A stretch of 64,000 nucleotides of DNA from Pseudomonas sp. ERMR1:02 (GCF_002277815.1 NZ_NKJI01000013.1:62001-126000); one strand, 5' to 3'; positions 24,788 through 33,916 are shown, counted from the first letter of the stretch. Numbers and translations: made by a program. Notes: generated by a model from the sequence alone, not told the origin.

Positions 24788-26149
24788 TCAGCGTTTGCCG
24801 CCAGGCAGTTTCATCGGCAGCAGAACGTCCAGTTCACTTCGTCCCGGCATTGATACCAGGTCGAACCGGCCGCCGAAATGTTCGACACGTTCACGGATAT
24901 TACGCAAGCCAATACCGGTGTGACGACGTTCGACCTGGGCGACGTTGAAACCGACGCCGTCATCGACCACCGTCAGGCGTACGTTTTCTTCAGAACCGTG
25001 CAGGGTGATGGAGACGTTTTTGGCATGGGCGTGTCGTTCGATATTGGTCAGCCCTTCCTGCACGATGCGAAACAATGACACCGCTGCACCATCGACCAAA
25101 TGGCAATCGAATTCGTTGTCGTTGTAGGTCACCGTGAGTCCGCTGCGTTGCTCGAATTCTGCGGCCAGCTGGCCGATGGCTGCTTGCAGGCCGAGGGTGT
25201 CGAGCAAGGATGAGCGCAAGTCGTGGGACAGGCTGCGCACCTCGCCGATCGCTTCACCCAGGCGTTCGGTTGCGTCTCTTAAAATGCCCAGGCCCTTGTC
25301 CTGGCCATTCTCCAATACATGGCTGGCCAGTTCGAACTGGAACTTGATCGAGACCAGCACCTGGCTGATGCCGTCATGCAACTCACGCGAAACCCGTGAC
25401 CGCTCTTCCTCTTGCAGGCTGACGATGCGTTGGGTCAGGCGCTGCAGTTTTTTGTCCGCCAGGCGATGCTCGCTGACATTCAGGGTCATGCCGGTGGCGA
25501 AGACAAACAGCACCGCAACGAGGGCAACCACGGCTATCGCCATCATGGTCTTGCGGATGCCCATGGCGACTTCGGCACGGGCCTGCTGGGTGGCGCGTTC
25601 GACGTCCTCAAGATAGATGCCGGTACCGAGCATCCAGCCCCAACGGTCCAGCATCACCACATAGGCGAGCTTGTCGGTCACCTGGCCGGAGGAGGGTTTG
25701 TTCCAGGCGTAGCGTTGAAAGCCCTCGCCCGACTGCGCACTTTTGAGCAAGGCCTGAATCACCGGCAGGCCGTGCGGGTCTTTCATGTCCCACAGGTATT
25801 GACCCACCAGCTCCGACTGCCGCGCGTGCATCAGGCTGCGGCCTTCGTGGTCGTAGACGAAGAAATAACCGTTGATGCCAAAGCTGAGCTTGCGCAGTTC
25901 TTCCAGCACTTGTTGCTGGGCGTGCGCGTCACCGTGGCCGTCGTCGTACAGCGGCTCGATCAGGCTTTTGGCCATTTCGACGTAGTTTTTAAGTTCTGCG
26001 CGCTTGCTCGCCAGAATGCTGTCTTCGATCAGTTGCGCCTGTTGATCACCCAGTTGGCGGTTCAGGGAAATCACCAGCGCGCAGATGACGGCAATGGCCA
26101 ACACCAGCGGCAGAATCCCGAGCGCGACGATCTTGTGTTTGAGCTGCAT
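24788..26149 (-). CDS. Membrane histidine kinase with single Cache sensor
   Basis: 453 residues. The first membrane segment is at about 8-29. A periplasmic single Cache domain is at about 35-185 (FGINGYFFVYDHEGRSLMH, GFQRYAWNKP, VVMLDRWGWMLGTGIYLEDVE). A second membrane segment is near 198-220. The HisKA_3 dimerisation domain has His258 in SRELHDGISQVL, and a HATPase_c domain follows with the N box and DDGVGF. Cache domains of this type sense small carboxylates. With cstA beside it, a pyruvate- or acetate-like ligand is a reasonable guess. It pairs with the NarL-type regulator downstream. Confidence 0.9.
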   Translation of the reverse strand: MQLKHKIVALGILPLVLAIAVICALVISLNRQLGDQQAQLIEDSILASKRAELKNYVEMAKSLIEPLYDDGHGDAHAQQQVLEELRKLSFGINGYFFVYDHEGRSLMHARQSELVGQYLWDMKDPHGLPVIQALLKSAQSGEGFQRYAWNKPSSGQVTDKLAYVVMLDRWGWMLGTGIYLEDVERATQQARAEVAMGIRKTMMAIAVVALVAVLFVFATGMTLNVSEHRLADKKLQRLTQRIVSLQEEERSRVSRELHDGISQVLVSIKFQFELASHVLENGQDKGLGILRDATERLGEAIGEVRSLSHDLRSSLLDTLGLQAAIGQLAAEFEQRSGLTVTYNDNEFDCHLVDGAAVSLFRIVQEGLTNIERHAHAKNVSITLHGSEENVRLTVVDDGVGFNVAQVERRHTGIGLRNIRERVEHFGGRFDLVSMPGRSELDVLLPMKLPGGKR

Positions 26150-26200
26150 GTCTACTCCTGCCCGCGCGAAGGGTTGGCATCATATGCCAAAGATACGCCC

Positions 26201-26285
26201 TGTAGGAGCGAGCTTGCTCGCGAAGGTATTCCAAGCGCTGAGTGGCGTCGGCTGTACCATTTTCGCGAGCAGGCTCGCTCCTACA
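26201..26285. repeat. REP pair
   Basis: Facing TGTAGGAGCGAGCTTGCTCG units in the divergent region between the kinase and cstA. Confidence 0.9.
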
Positions 26286-26289
26286 AGGG

Positions 26290-26333
26290 ACGTACGTGGT
26301 ATCTACGTAGAACTACGTAGAGGTCACGTACGT
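26290..26333. promoter_or_regulatory. Symmetric four-site operator-like array before cstA
   Basis: Four 8-bp palindromes are arranged as a mirror: ACGTACGT (26290-26297), 5 bases, CTACGTAG (26303-26310), 2 bases, CTACGTAG (26313-26320), 5 bases, ACGTACGT (26326-26333). Such paired palindromes suit a dimeric NarL/LuxR-type regulator, and the gene for one lies next door. Binding is inferred. Confidence 0.6.
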
Positions 26334-26447
26334 AGTAACGCGGATTTATTTGTGGACGCCATGCGCGGATATTGGGCCAGCTCCGCACAGCGGACACAAT
26401 TATAAAAATTACCGCCGCAGTCACAGGCTGTCGGCAGGAGATCCTCT

Positions 26448-28505
26448 ATGCCCCGTCTGGCTAAACACCTCGCCTGGTTTGCCGTGGCTGTCCTGGGAGC
26501 GTTTGCGCTGAGTGTCGTGGCCCTGCGCCGCGGCGAAGCGATCAACGCCCTCTGGATCGTAGTCGCAGCAGTCGCTATCTACCTTGTTGCCTACCGCTAC
26601 TACAGCCTGTTCATCGCCAATAAAGTGATGCAGCTCGACCCCAATCGAGCGACCCCGGCTGTGCTTAACAACGATGGTCTGGACTACGTACCGACCAACA
26701 AACACGTGCTTTTCGGTCACCACTTCGCGGCCATCGCCGGCGCGGGGCCGCTAGTCGGCCCGGTTCTGGCAGCACAGATGGGCTACCTGCCCGGCACGCT
26801 GTGGCTGATCGCCGGCGTGGTGCTGGCCGGTGCCGTGCAGGACTTCATGGTCCTGTTCATGTCCACCCGCCGCAACGGCCGTTCCCTCGGTGACATGGTC
26901 CGTGAAGAAATGGGCCGCATCCCCGGCACCATCGCGCTGTTTGGCTGCTTCCTGATCATGATCATCATCCTTGCGGTGCTGGCACTGATCGTCGTCAAAG
27001 CCCTGGCCGAAAGCCCGTGGGGGATTTTCACGGTGATGGCGACCATCCCGATCGCGATGTTCATGGGCATTTACATGCGCTACATCCGTCCGGGTCGCAT
27101 CGGTGAAATCTCGGTCATCGGCGTCTTGCTGCTGCTGGGTTCTATCTGGCTCGGCGGGCAGATTGCTGCCGATCCGGTATGGGCCAAGGCCTTTACCTTC
27201 ACCGGTCTGCAGATCACCTGGATGCTGATCGGCTACGGTTTCGTCGCAGCGGTACTGCCGGTGTGGCTGATCCTGGCGCCGCGTGACTACCTCTCGACCT
27301 TCCTGAAAATCGGCACCATCGTCGCTTTGGCGATCGGCATTCTGGTGACCATGCCCGAGCTGAAAATGCCGGCCCTGACCCAGTTCATCGATGGCACCGG
27401 CCCGGTATGGAAGGGCGGTATGTTCCCGTTCCTGTTCATCACCATTGCCTGTGGCGCGGTATCGGGTTTCCATGCGCTGATCGCCTCTGGCACCACGCCG
27501 AAGTTGCTGGCCAGCGAAGGCCACGCCCGCTACATCGGTTACGGCGGCATGCTGATGGAATCCTTCGTCGCGATCATGGCGATGGTCGCTGCGTCGGTGA
27601 TCGATCCGGGCGTGTACTTCGCCATGAACAGCCCTGCGGCCGTGGTCGGCGGTGATGCTATTGCCGTCGCACAAACCGTCAGCAGCTGGGGCTTTGCAAT
27701 CACCCCGGAAGCGCTGCAAGCGGTGGCCCATGACATCGGCGAAACCACCATCCTGGCCCGCGCCGGCGGTGCACCGACCCTGGCGGTCGGTATCGCGCAG
27801 ATCCTGCACCACGTTCTGCCGGGTGAAAACACCATGGCGTTCTGGTACCACTTTGCGATCCTGTTCGAAGCGCTGTTCATCCTGACCGCAGTCGACGCCG
27901 GTACCCGTGCCGGACGTTTCATGCTGCAGGACTTGCTTGGCTCCTTCGTGCCGGCGCTGAAACGCACCGAATCCTGGACCGCCAACCTGATCGCGACCGC
28001 GGGCTGCGTGGCGATGTGGGGTTACCTGCTGTACCAGGGCGTGATCGATCCGCTAGGTGGCATTAACACCCTGTGGCCACTGTTCGGTATCTCCAACCAG
28101 ATGCTGGCCGGTATCGCGCTGATGCTCAGCACGGTCGTGCTGATCAAAATGAAACGCCAGCAATACATCTGGGTGACCTTGCTGCCCGCCGTCTGGCTGC
28201 TGATCTGCACCACCACCGCGGGCTTCATCAAGCTGTTCGATGCCAACCCGGCGATCGGCTTCCTGGCCCTGGCCAAGAAGTACAGCGATGCTCTGGCCAA
28301 CGGTCAGGTGCTTGCACCGGCGAAGAGCATCGATCAGATGCAGCACGTGATCTACAACGCCTACACCAACGCCACGCTGACTGCTTTGTTCCTGTTCGTG
28401 GTGTTCAGCATCCTGTTCTTCGCGCTCAAGGTCGGCATCGCCGCCTGGGGCACCAAGGAACGCACGGATAAAGAAGCGCCATTTCAGGCATTGCCAGAAG
28501 CTTGA
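26448..28505 (+). CDS. cstA: Carbon starvation protein CstA, pyruvate transporter family
   Basis: A 685-residue polytopic inner-membrane protein with about 16-18 hydrophobic segments, the usual CstA length. Marks: YVPTNKHVLFGHHFAAIAGAGPLVGPVLAAQMG, the QDFMVLFMSTRRNGRSLG loop, and the C-terminal domain FEALFILTAVDAGTRAGRFMLQD. Members of this family take up pyruvate (E. coli CstA and BtsT) or peptides. AGGAGA lies 6 bases before the ATG. It is cotranscribed with the small ybdD-type gene 15 bases downstream. Control by the neighbouring two-component system is inferred. Confidence 0.94.
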   Translation: MPRLAKHLAWFAVAVLGAFALSVVALRRGEAINALWIVVAAVAIYLVAYRYYSLFIANKVMQLDPNRATPAVLNNDGLDYVPTNKHVLFGHHFAAIAGAGPLVGPVLAAQMGYLPGTLWLIAGVVLAGAVQDFMVLFMSTRRNGRSLGDMVREEMGRIPGTIALFGCFLIMIIILAVLALIVVKALAESPWGIFTVMATIPIAMFMGIYMRYIRPGRIGEISVIGVLLLLGSIWLGGQIAADPVWAKAFTFTGLQITWMLIGYGFVAAVLPVWLILAPRDYLSTFLKIGTIVALAIGILVTMPELKMPALTQFIDGTGPVWKGGMFPFLFITIACGAVSGFHALIASGTTPKLLASEGHARYIGYGGMLMESFVAIMAMVAASVIDPGVYFAMNSPAAVVGGDAIAVAQTVSSWGFAITPEALQAVAHDIGETTILARAGGAPTLAVGIAQILHHVLPGENTMAFWYHFAILFEALFILTAVDAGTRAGRFMLQDLLGSFVPALKRTESWTANLIATAGCVAMWGYLLYQGVIDPLGGINTLWPLFGISNQMLAGIALMLSTVVLIKMKRQQYIWVTLLPAVWLLICTTTAGFIKLFDANPAIGFLALAKKYSDALANGQVLAPAKSIDQMQHVIYNAYTNATLTALFLFVVFSILFFALKVGIAAWGTKERTDKEAPFQALPEA

Positions 28506-28520
28506 TCGAGGATATGCAGC

Positions 28521-28718
28521 ATGTTCAATGACCTGAGTCGCCTCGGTAAATACCTCGGTCAGGCCGCGCGCCTGATGGTGGGGATGCCCGACTACGACAA
28601 CTATGTCGAGCACATGCAAAGCAAGCATCCGGACAAGCCGGTGATGGACTATGAGGCGTTCTTTCGTGAACGCCAGGAAGCCCGTTATGGCAGCAAGGCT
28701 GGACCGAAGTGTTGTTGA
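28521..28718 (+). CDS. YbdD/YjiX family protein
   Basis: A 65-residue protein of the DUF466 family, the standard partner of CstA. It shows LGKYLGQAARLMVGMPDYDNYVEHMQSKHPDKPVMDYEAFFRERQEARYG and a C-terminal CC pair. It starts 15 bases after cstA and ends just before a terminator. It is thought to be needed for transporter function; the mechanism is unknown. Confidence 0.92.
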   Translation: MFNDLSRLGKYLGQAARLMVGMPDYDNYVEHMQSKHPDKPVMDYEAFFRERQEARYGSKAGPKCC

Positions 28719-28724
28719 TTGAAT

Positions 28725-28756
28725 AAAAAAACCCGGCTGAAAAGGCCGGGTTTTTT
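28725..28756 (+). terminator. Rho-independent terminator of cstA-ybdD
   Basis: AAAAAACCCGGC pairs with GCCGGGTTTTTT around TGAAAAG. The A and T runs on both sides make it potentially bidirectional. Confidence 0.93.
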
Positions 28757-28786
28757 ATTGATTGAACACTTCTGCAAGGCCATTGA

Positions 28787-29406
28787 TTCAAGCCGTTCGG
28801 CGATCCGTATCATCAACACATTTACCGCGGTTTCAGCCACACCGTGAGCCGCAGCAAGTCGCGCCCCGCGCGCGCACCACGGCCACCATCGCCTTTCACC
28901 GCGACACCTGGGGCTCGAATCTGTATGCACAGACCAACTGGTGGGCGCCGATTTATCCGATCACCGCGGGGCGGACCTTCGCCTTGTATCCGCATCTGTG
29001 GCAGCAGCCACTACTCAATTCCAGCGCGGAGTTCGACATGCGCGCGATTCTGCAGCGCTCCCATCGAGACGGTCGCAACGCGGTGGATGCCGATGAAGCC
29101 ATTCCGCATCTGCTGGAGGTGATTGATCCGGGGCAGGGCGTTGCCGTCGATATCGCACCGGGCAGCCTGATTGCGTTTTCCGGGGCCCACGCCCATGCAG
29201 GTGTTGGCAACAGCACCGGGCTGACGCGCATCTCCTTCGAAACCCGCTCTGTTCTGATCGAAGATCTAAGGGGCGGGTTGGGCGCACCCAACGTGGACGG
29301 GCGTGCACCGTGGATGACGCCGGGTTTGTTTCGGCGGATGAGCGATGCCAGGCGCTTGAACGAGATTCTGGGGTGCGGGTTTATTCAGCCTTACCTTCGG
29401 CCCTGA
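28787..29406 (+). pseudogene. Decayed 2OG-Fe(II) oxygenase-like gene
   Basis: Two coding pieces lie in different frames. The first, from 28787, reads FKPFGDPYHQHIYRGFSHTV. The second, from about 28880 to the stop at 29406, reads ARTTATIAFHRDTWGSN, then YAQTNWWAPIYPITAGRTFALYP. The HxD of FHRDTW and a distal His in SGAHAHAGVGNSTG look like the iron site of phytanoyl-CoA-type dioxygenases. The N-terminus is missing and the pieces are joined by a deletion. There is no ATG before the second piece and no ribosome site. It starts right after the cstA terminator. Confidence 0.6.
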
Positions 29407-29412
29407 GGTTGT

Positions 29413-29547
29413 GATCGTTCCCACGCTCCGCGTGGGAATGCCGCCGGGGACGCTCCGCGTTCCGCTGACGACGCAAGGCTTGAGTCCTGCGCAATGGTGA
29501 CGCGGAGCGTCACGGGATGCATTCCCACGCGGAGCGTGGGAACGATC
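29413..29547. repeat. ~135 bp hairpin-ended intergenic element, copy 1
   Basis: Both ends are GATCGTTCCCACGC...GCGTGGGAACGATC, with inner hairpins (GACGCTCCGCGTTCCGC; GTGACGCGGAGCGTCAC). A second copy in the opposite orientation is at 57109-57243. Confidence 0.8.
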
Positions 29548-29643
29548 AAAATGTTCGATCAAACCGGGATAGCCGTTTGGCAGGCGTATCGGTATGCTCA
29601 GCGCACTGTCCAGACGCCAATGATTAACAACCACAGTGATGCC

Positions 29644-30711
29644 ATGAGCCAATCAGACACGCGTGCGAATGTTCTAGCGCTTTATCCGGAAGACTCCCGC
29701 GAGGCGGCAGCGCTGCTCAAGCAAGCCATACCCCTGATGGTTCGTCACAACATCCCGCCCAATCCGGTGCATTACGCGCTGTGGTACACCTACAGCAAAG
29801 GTCAGGAACCGGAGCTCAATCGTCGTCTGGACCGGGTAGTCAGAGACTTCGACGGTTGCCCGCCGGAGTCCGCGACGAGGCTTTTTCGCGAGTACATCAT
29901 TCGTGACGAGCTGGAAGACGCTCGCGCGGAACAGCAACAGGTCATCGGTCTGGTCGATGGCATGGAGCGAGATGTCTCGCGCAGTGTGAAAGGCAGTGTC
30001 AATTTCCAGCACCGTCTCGGGCAGTGCCTGGAAATGCTTGAGGAGCCGGTCAGCGAGCGCTTGCCGGGCATCTTGAACGAGCTGCAACAGAGCACGCGGC
30101 TGATGCAGAGTCAGCAGGAACACTTCCTTTCCCAGCTGCACTCGGCGCAAATCGAGATCAAAACCCTGCGCGACAAACTGGAGCGTGCGCAACAGGCTGC
30201 GACGCTGGATGGCTTGACCGAACTCCTCAATCGGACGGCCTTCACACGTTTGCTGGAGCAGGCGTTGGGCAAGGGTTCGCGCAATGTCGCGCTGGTAATG
30301 CTGGATATCGATCACTTCAAGCAATTCAACGATCAATACGGGCATCCGCTGGGCGACCGGGTGCTGCAGCATGTCGGTCAGGTGTTGCGCGGAGCGCTGG
30401 CGGACAATGCCTTTGCCGGGCGTTATGGCGGCGAGGAGTTTTGCGTGGTGCTTGAAGACTGTGCTGACCTCGACAGTGCCTGCGCCTTCGCCGAGCAGTT
30501 GCGTTTGAAGGTCCAGTCGTTGCGGATCAAAGCCCGGGGGACCGACACCGTGCTGGACACCATCACTGCGTCCTTTGGTGTGGCCTTCGTTCAACCGGGC
30601 GACAACCTGGAAAGCCTGCTGACCCGTGCTGATGACGGGTTGTATCAGGCCAAGCGCGATGGGCGTAACCAGGTGTGCGCCATTCACAAAGCTGCGGAGC
30701 ACCAGCGGTAA
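29644..30711 (+). CDS. Diguanylate cyclase (GGDEF)
   Basis: 355 residues, apparently cytoplasmic. The first ~190 residues are helical, ending in a coiled coil (LHSAQIEIKTLRDKLERAQQAATLDGLTEL). The GGDEF domain follows, with NRTAF, VMLDIDHFKQFNDQYGHPLGD and the active-site GGEEF in RYGGEEFCVVL. No RxxD inhibitory site is obvious just before it, so product inhibition may be absent. The start MSQSDTRANV at 29644 is chosen because earlier frames read into the upstream repeat. It would make cyclic di-GMP from GTP. Confidence 0.9.
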   Translation: MSQSDTRANVLALYPEDSREAAALLKQAIPLMVRHNIPPNPVHYALWYTYSKGQEPELNRRLDRVVRDFDGCPPESATRLFREYIIRDELEDARAEQQQVIGLVDGMERDVSRSVKGSVNFQHRLGQCLEMLEEPVSERLPGILNELQQSTRLMQSQQEHFLSQLHSAQIEIKTLRDKLERAQQAATLDGLTELLNRTAFTRLLEQALGKGSRNVALVMLDIDHFKQFNDQYGHPLGDRVLQHVGQVLRGALADNAFAGRYGGEEFCVVLEDCADLDSACAFAEQLRLKVQSLRIKARGTDTVLDTITASFGVAFVQPGDNLESLLTRADDGLYQAKRDGRNQVCAIHKAAEHQR

Positions 30712-30741
30712 GCCGCGCAGGCACACATGCCGCCTGCAACC

Positions 30742-30840
30742 TGTAGGAGCGAGCTTGCTCGCGATGGACGTTAACGATAACGCGCCCTGTCTGAATGACC
30801 GCGTTAGCCAAAGTTTTTCGCGAGCGAGCTCGCTCCTACA
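30742..30840. repeat. REP pair
   Basis: Facing TGTAGGAGCGAGCTTGCTCG units between the convergent diguanylate cyclase and dehydrogenase genes. Confidence 0.9.
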
Positions 30841-30845
30841 GGGGT

Positions 30846-32411
30846 TTATTGACCATCCACGCTACGCGGCACTCCGATAGGATTAAGGTCACGCAGCACT
30901 TCAGGCAGCAACCCATCCGGAAAGCCCTGGTAAGTCACCGGCCGCAGAAAACGCTCGATGGAGGTCATGCCCACCGAGGTGAAACGGCTGTCCGACGACG
31001 CCGGGAACGGTCCGCCGTGAATGGTGGCGAAGGACACTTCCTGTGGATGGGCGAAAGCATTGACCACAATCCGCCCGGTGCGCCGCTCCAGAACCGGCAG
31101 CAAACGTCGCGCCAGTTCCATATCCTCCTCCTCAAGATGCAGTGTCGCGCTGAGCTGGCCGCGCAACGCCCGGGCGACCGCGAACATTTCGGCCTCATCC
31201 TTGACCTTCACCAGCAGTGCCGCCGGCCCGAACATTTCATGAGCCAGTGCCGTCTCGGCGAGGAAGCAATGGCCGTCGACTTCAAGCAACGCTGATCGAC
31301 CATCAAGGTCGGCATGGGCTACCGCGCCAACGGCAACAAGGTTTGCACCCACGCTTTGCAGGTGGTCGAGGCCACTGAGGTAAGCTCCGTGTATCCCCGG
31401 CGTCAGCATCGGACGCGCCGGTGCGTCGGTCACACGCTTGACCATGGCGGCGCGCAACGCCTCGAAACCGGCACCTTCGAGCGCGATAAGGATCGCCGGT
31501 TTGAGGCAGGCCTGGCCGACATTGACCAGCATGCGCTCGACGAATCCATCACCGATCTGCGCCCCGCGCGCGGCGAGCGCCTGGGGCAGGATGAACGTAG
31601 GGTTGACGCTGGTCATCTCGGTAAACACCGGGATCGGGTCCGGGCGCAGTTGCGCGCGGCGATACAGTGCCATGCCGCCCTGTTCGGAGCCTGTGAAGGT
31701 CACGGACTTGATCAGCGGGTGGTCGACCAGGGCTTCGCCGATTGCGTTGCCGCCACCGCGTACCATCGAGAACACTCCTTCCGGCAAGCCGCTGTCCTGC
31801 ACGGCCTGGCGGATGGCGCGGGCCTGGATTTCCGAGGAGCCAGGATGAGCGTTATGAGCCTTGACGATGACCGTCGCGCCCGCCGCCAATGCCGAGGCGG
31901 TATCACCGCCGGCGACTGAATAGCTGATGGGGAAATTGCTCGCGCCGAAAACAGCCACCGGACCAATGGCGATTTTCTGCAGGCGGTGATCCATGCGCGG
32001 TCGTGGCTGGCGATGGGGCTGTGCCGGATCAATGGCCAGTTGCAGAAAACGTCCTTTGCGAACCACGTCGGCAAACTGGCGGAACTGGGTGGCAGCCTTG
32101 GCCGCTTCGCCCTGAAGCTGGGCTTCGGGCAGACCGGTTTCCAGCGCCGTCCGCGCCGCCAGTTCCTTGCTTACGGCATCGAGATTGTCGGCGATGCGCT
32201 CAAGGAACGCCGAACGCTCGGCGAGTGAGGTATGGCTGTAATGGTCGAATGCCTCATCGGCGAGGTTCGCCGCCTTGTCGACATCCGCGACGCCACCGAA
32301 GGCGAAATCAGGTTCGATAAATTGATTGGTAGCGGGGTTGAGCGCCTTCATCATTCCTTCGCTGGCAGGTACTTCGCTGGCGCCGATCAGGAGGTTTCCG
32401 GTCAGTTTCAT
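30846..32411 (-). CDS. Alpha-ketoglutaric semialdehyde dehydrogenase-type ALDH
   Basis: 521 residues of the NADP+-preferring ALDH branch that oxidises 2,5-dioxopentanoate to 2-oxoglutarate in sugar-acid and hydroxyproline breakdown. Marks: AIGPVAVFGASNFPISYSVAGGDTASALAAG, VIVKAHNAHPGSSE, catalytic Glu in FTEMTSVNP, and Cys in NVGQACLKPA. It is about 20-30 residues longer than ordinary ALDHs, as this branch is. Its start overlaps the stop of the upstream cysteine hydrolase (ATGA). The upstream sugar-acid dehydratases usually found with it are not here, although an enolase-superfamily enzyme is at 54465. Confidence 0.87.
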   Translation of the reverse strand: MKLTGNLLIGASEVPASEGMMKALNPATNQFIEPDFAFGGVADVDKAANLADEAFDHYSHTSLAERSAFLERIADNLDAVSKELAARTALETGLPEAQLQGEAAKAATQFRQFADVVRKGRFLQLAIDPAQPHRQPRPRMDHRLQKIAIGPVAVFGASNFPISYSVAGGDTASALAAGATVIVKAHNAHPGSSEIQARAIRQAVQDSGLPEGVFSMVRGGGNAIGEALVDHPLIKSVTFTGSEQGGMALYRRAQLRPDPIPVFTEMTSVNPTFILPQALAARGAQIGDGFVERMLVNVGQACLKPAILIALEGAGFEALRAAMVKRVTDAPARPMLTPGIHGAYLSGLDHLQSVGANLVAVGAVAHADLDGRSALLEVDGHCFLAETALAHEMFGPAALLVKVKDEAEMFAVARALRGQLSATLHLEEEDMELARRLLPVLERRTGRIVVNAFAHPQEVSFATIHGGPFPASSDSRFTSVGMTSIERFLRPVTYQGFPDGLLPEVLRDLNPIGVPRSVDGQ

Positions 32412-33061
32412 TTCGCGTCTCCCGAGTTGCCACGGCTCGATTGCTTCAGGGTGGCGATGAGTTCAGCGGTTGTTGCGATGGCGTGTGCGAAAGTCGGACC
32501 GTTCAGTTCATGGGCGGCGTGCATCATTTCCGGCTTGAATGCGGCGGTGGCGTCGCGCACCAGGGTGACGTGATAGCCCAGTTCCTGTGCGTAACGGGCG
32601 GTGGCCTCGATGCAGGTATTGGCCAGCAGGCCGACGATGATCACGTGGGTGATGCCGTTCTGCTTGAGGCGAAAGTCCAGATCGGTGTTGGCAAAGCCAC
32701 TCGAGCCCCAATGCTCGGAAACGACAATGTCACCGTCCTTTGGCGCGAAATCGGGGTGCCATTCGCCACCCCATTCGCCTCGAGCGAAGTGATGCATGTG
32801 CTGGATCTTGCACTGTGAAGGGCTTGGGTGATCCCAGTTTTCGTAGTCGCCTTTTTCCCAGCGACGGTGCGGTACGATGACCACTGGAATGTCGAGGGCG
32901 CGAACGGTGCGGTCGAGGGTTCGCAGGTTGTCGAGCAGTCCGTTTTGCTCGGCGATCGGCTTGATCAAGGGAAAGACCTTGCCGCCTTCGGACAGGAAAT
33001 CGTTGTAGGGATCGACCAGCAGGTAGGCGGTGCGATCAAGCGGGTAGGCAGCGTTGGACAT
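32408..33061 (-). CDS. Cysteine hydrolase, isochorismatase family
   Basis: 217 residues of the isochorismatase-like fold. The catalytic triad is Asp in YLLVDPYNDF, Lys in the middle region, and Cys in IVGLLANTCIEATARYAQELGY. The cis-peptide region precedes the Cys (TDLDFRLKQNGITHVI). Members hydrolyse amides such as nicotinamide or N-carbamoyl compounds, or isochorismate. It is the first gene of a two-gene operon with the semialdehyde dehydrogenase and divergent from an HxlR regulator. The substrate is not known. Confidence 0.87.
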   Translation of the reverse strand: MSNAAYPLDRTAYLLVDPYNDFLSEGGKVFPLIKPIAEQNGLLDNLRTLDRTVRALDIPVVIVPHRRWEKGDYENWDHPSPSQCKIQHMHHFARGEWGGEWHPDFAPKDGDIVVSEHWGSSGFANTDLDFRLKQNGITHVIIVGLLANTCIEATARYAQELGYHVTLVRDATAAFKPEMMHAAHELNGPTFAHAIATTAELIATLKQSSRGNSGDAK

Positions 33062-33131
33062 GACGAATTCTCCAGAAATGTTGGCTGACCTGTGCCGTGG
33101 ACTTGCCCTGGCATGGTGTTGGTATGATAAT

Positions 33132-33144
33132 CATAGTTACTATG
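33132..33144. promoter_or_regulatory. Probable HxlR operator
   Basis: The perfect palindrome CATAGTTACTATG lies 16 bases before the HxlR gene, in the 99-base divergent region. The position suits autoregulation and control of the hydrolase operon. Confidence 0.55.
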
Positions 33145-33160
33145 AAAGAGGCAAGCCTGC

Positions 33161-33664
33161 ATGGCAGTAAAAAAGAGTAGTCCTGAAACCTTGTGCCCGA
33201 TTGCACGGGCCGAGGACGTCGTCGGAGACCGATGGACGGTGTTGGTGCTGCGCGAATTGTTCATGCGCAATCATCGTTACGACGAGATTCAGGCGCAGAC
33301 CGGAGGCACGCCGCAGATGGTCGCGGCACGCCTGAAAAGTCTGGAGGCGGATGGGATGGTCGAGCGCCGCGCCTACAACGAGCGGCCGCTGCGCTACGAG
33401 TACCACCTGAGCGCCAAAGGCGAGGCGTTTTATTCGGTGGTGCTTGCGCTGCGCGCGTGGGGGGAAACCTGGTGCAAATCGGCGGAGGAGGGGTTGGCGG
33501 TGCGTTATACCCACCAGACCTGTGGGCACCTCGCCGGACTTGGACCGCTTTGTGAACATTGCGGCGAGGTGTTGCGTCGTGAAGAGTTGATCAGTGAGCC
33601 TTCAGAGGCTTATGCCCAGGAGCGATTGGCGCGTCGCGAGGCTTTCAAGGGTAAATCTGAGTGA
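33161..33664 (+). CDS. HxlR-family transcriptional regulator
   Basis: 167 residues. An HxlR winged helix fills residues 15-105 (LCPIARAEDVVGDRWTVLVLRELFMRNHRYDEIQAQTGGTPQMVAARLKSLEADGMVERR). The C-terminal ~45 residues hold TCGHLAGLGPLCEHCGEVLRREEL, a likely zinc site with Cys and His. N-terminal Cys in the HxlR part often senses aldehydes or oxidants. It is divergent from the hydrolase-dehydrogenase operon, which it probably represses. Confidence 0.88.
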   Translation: MAVKKSSPETLCPIARAEDVVGDRWTVLVLRELFMRNHRYDEIQAQTGGTPQMVAARLKSLEADGMVERRAYNERPLRYEYHLSAKGEAFYSVVLALRAWGETWCKSAEEGLAVRYTHQTCGHLAGLGPLCEHCGEVLRREELISEPSEAYAQERLARREAFKGKSE

Positions 33665-33677
33665 AAACCCACTCCCC

Positions 33678-33791
33678 TGTAGGAGCGAGCCGGCTCCGGG
33701 CGGCGTTCCGACGATGGACGCCAACGATAACGCGCCCTGCCTGAATGATCGCGGTGTCCCGACGTTTTTCGCGAGCGGGCTCGCTCCTACA
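33678..33791. repeat. REP pair, left unit altered
   Basis: The left unit TGTAGGAGCGAGCCGGCTCC is followed by an extra GGGCGGCGTTCCGACG. The right unit is GCGAGCGGGCTCGCTCCTACA. Confidence 0.85.
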
Positions 33792-33916
33792 GGGGTAGGT
33801 TTGAGCTCATAACTATTCGTTCGAGTAATAGTGACAATCACCGATCACAAGTTTTGCTGCATGCGGCAAACAAGGAAAATCGCGCCCAACTAAAACCCTT
33901 TCCAGGAACCGGCGCG

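Noticed and set aside
26751..27851. 366-residue minus-strand open frame
   Set aside because: It is antisense to cstA, with charged low-complexity composition and no family resemblance.
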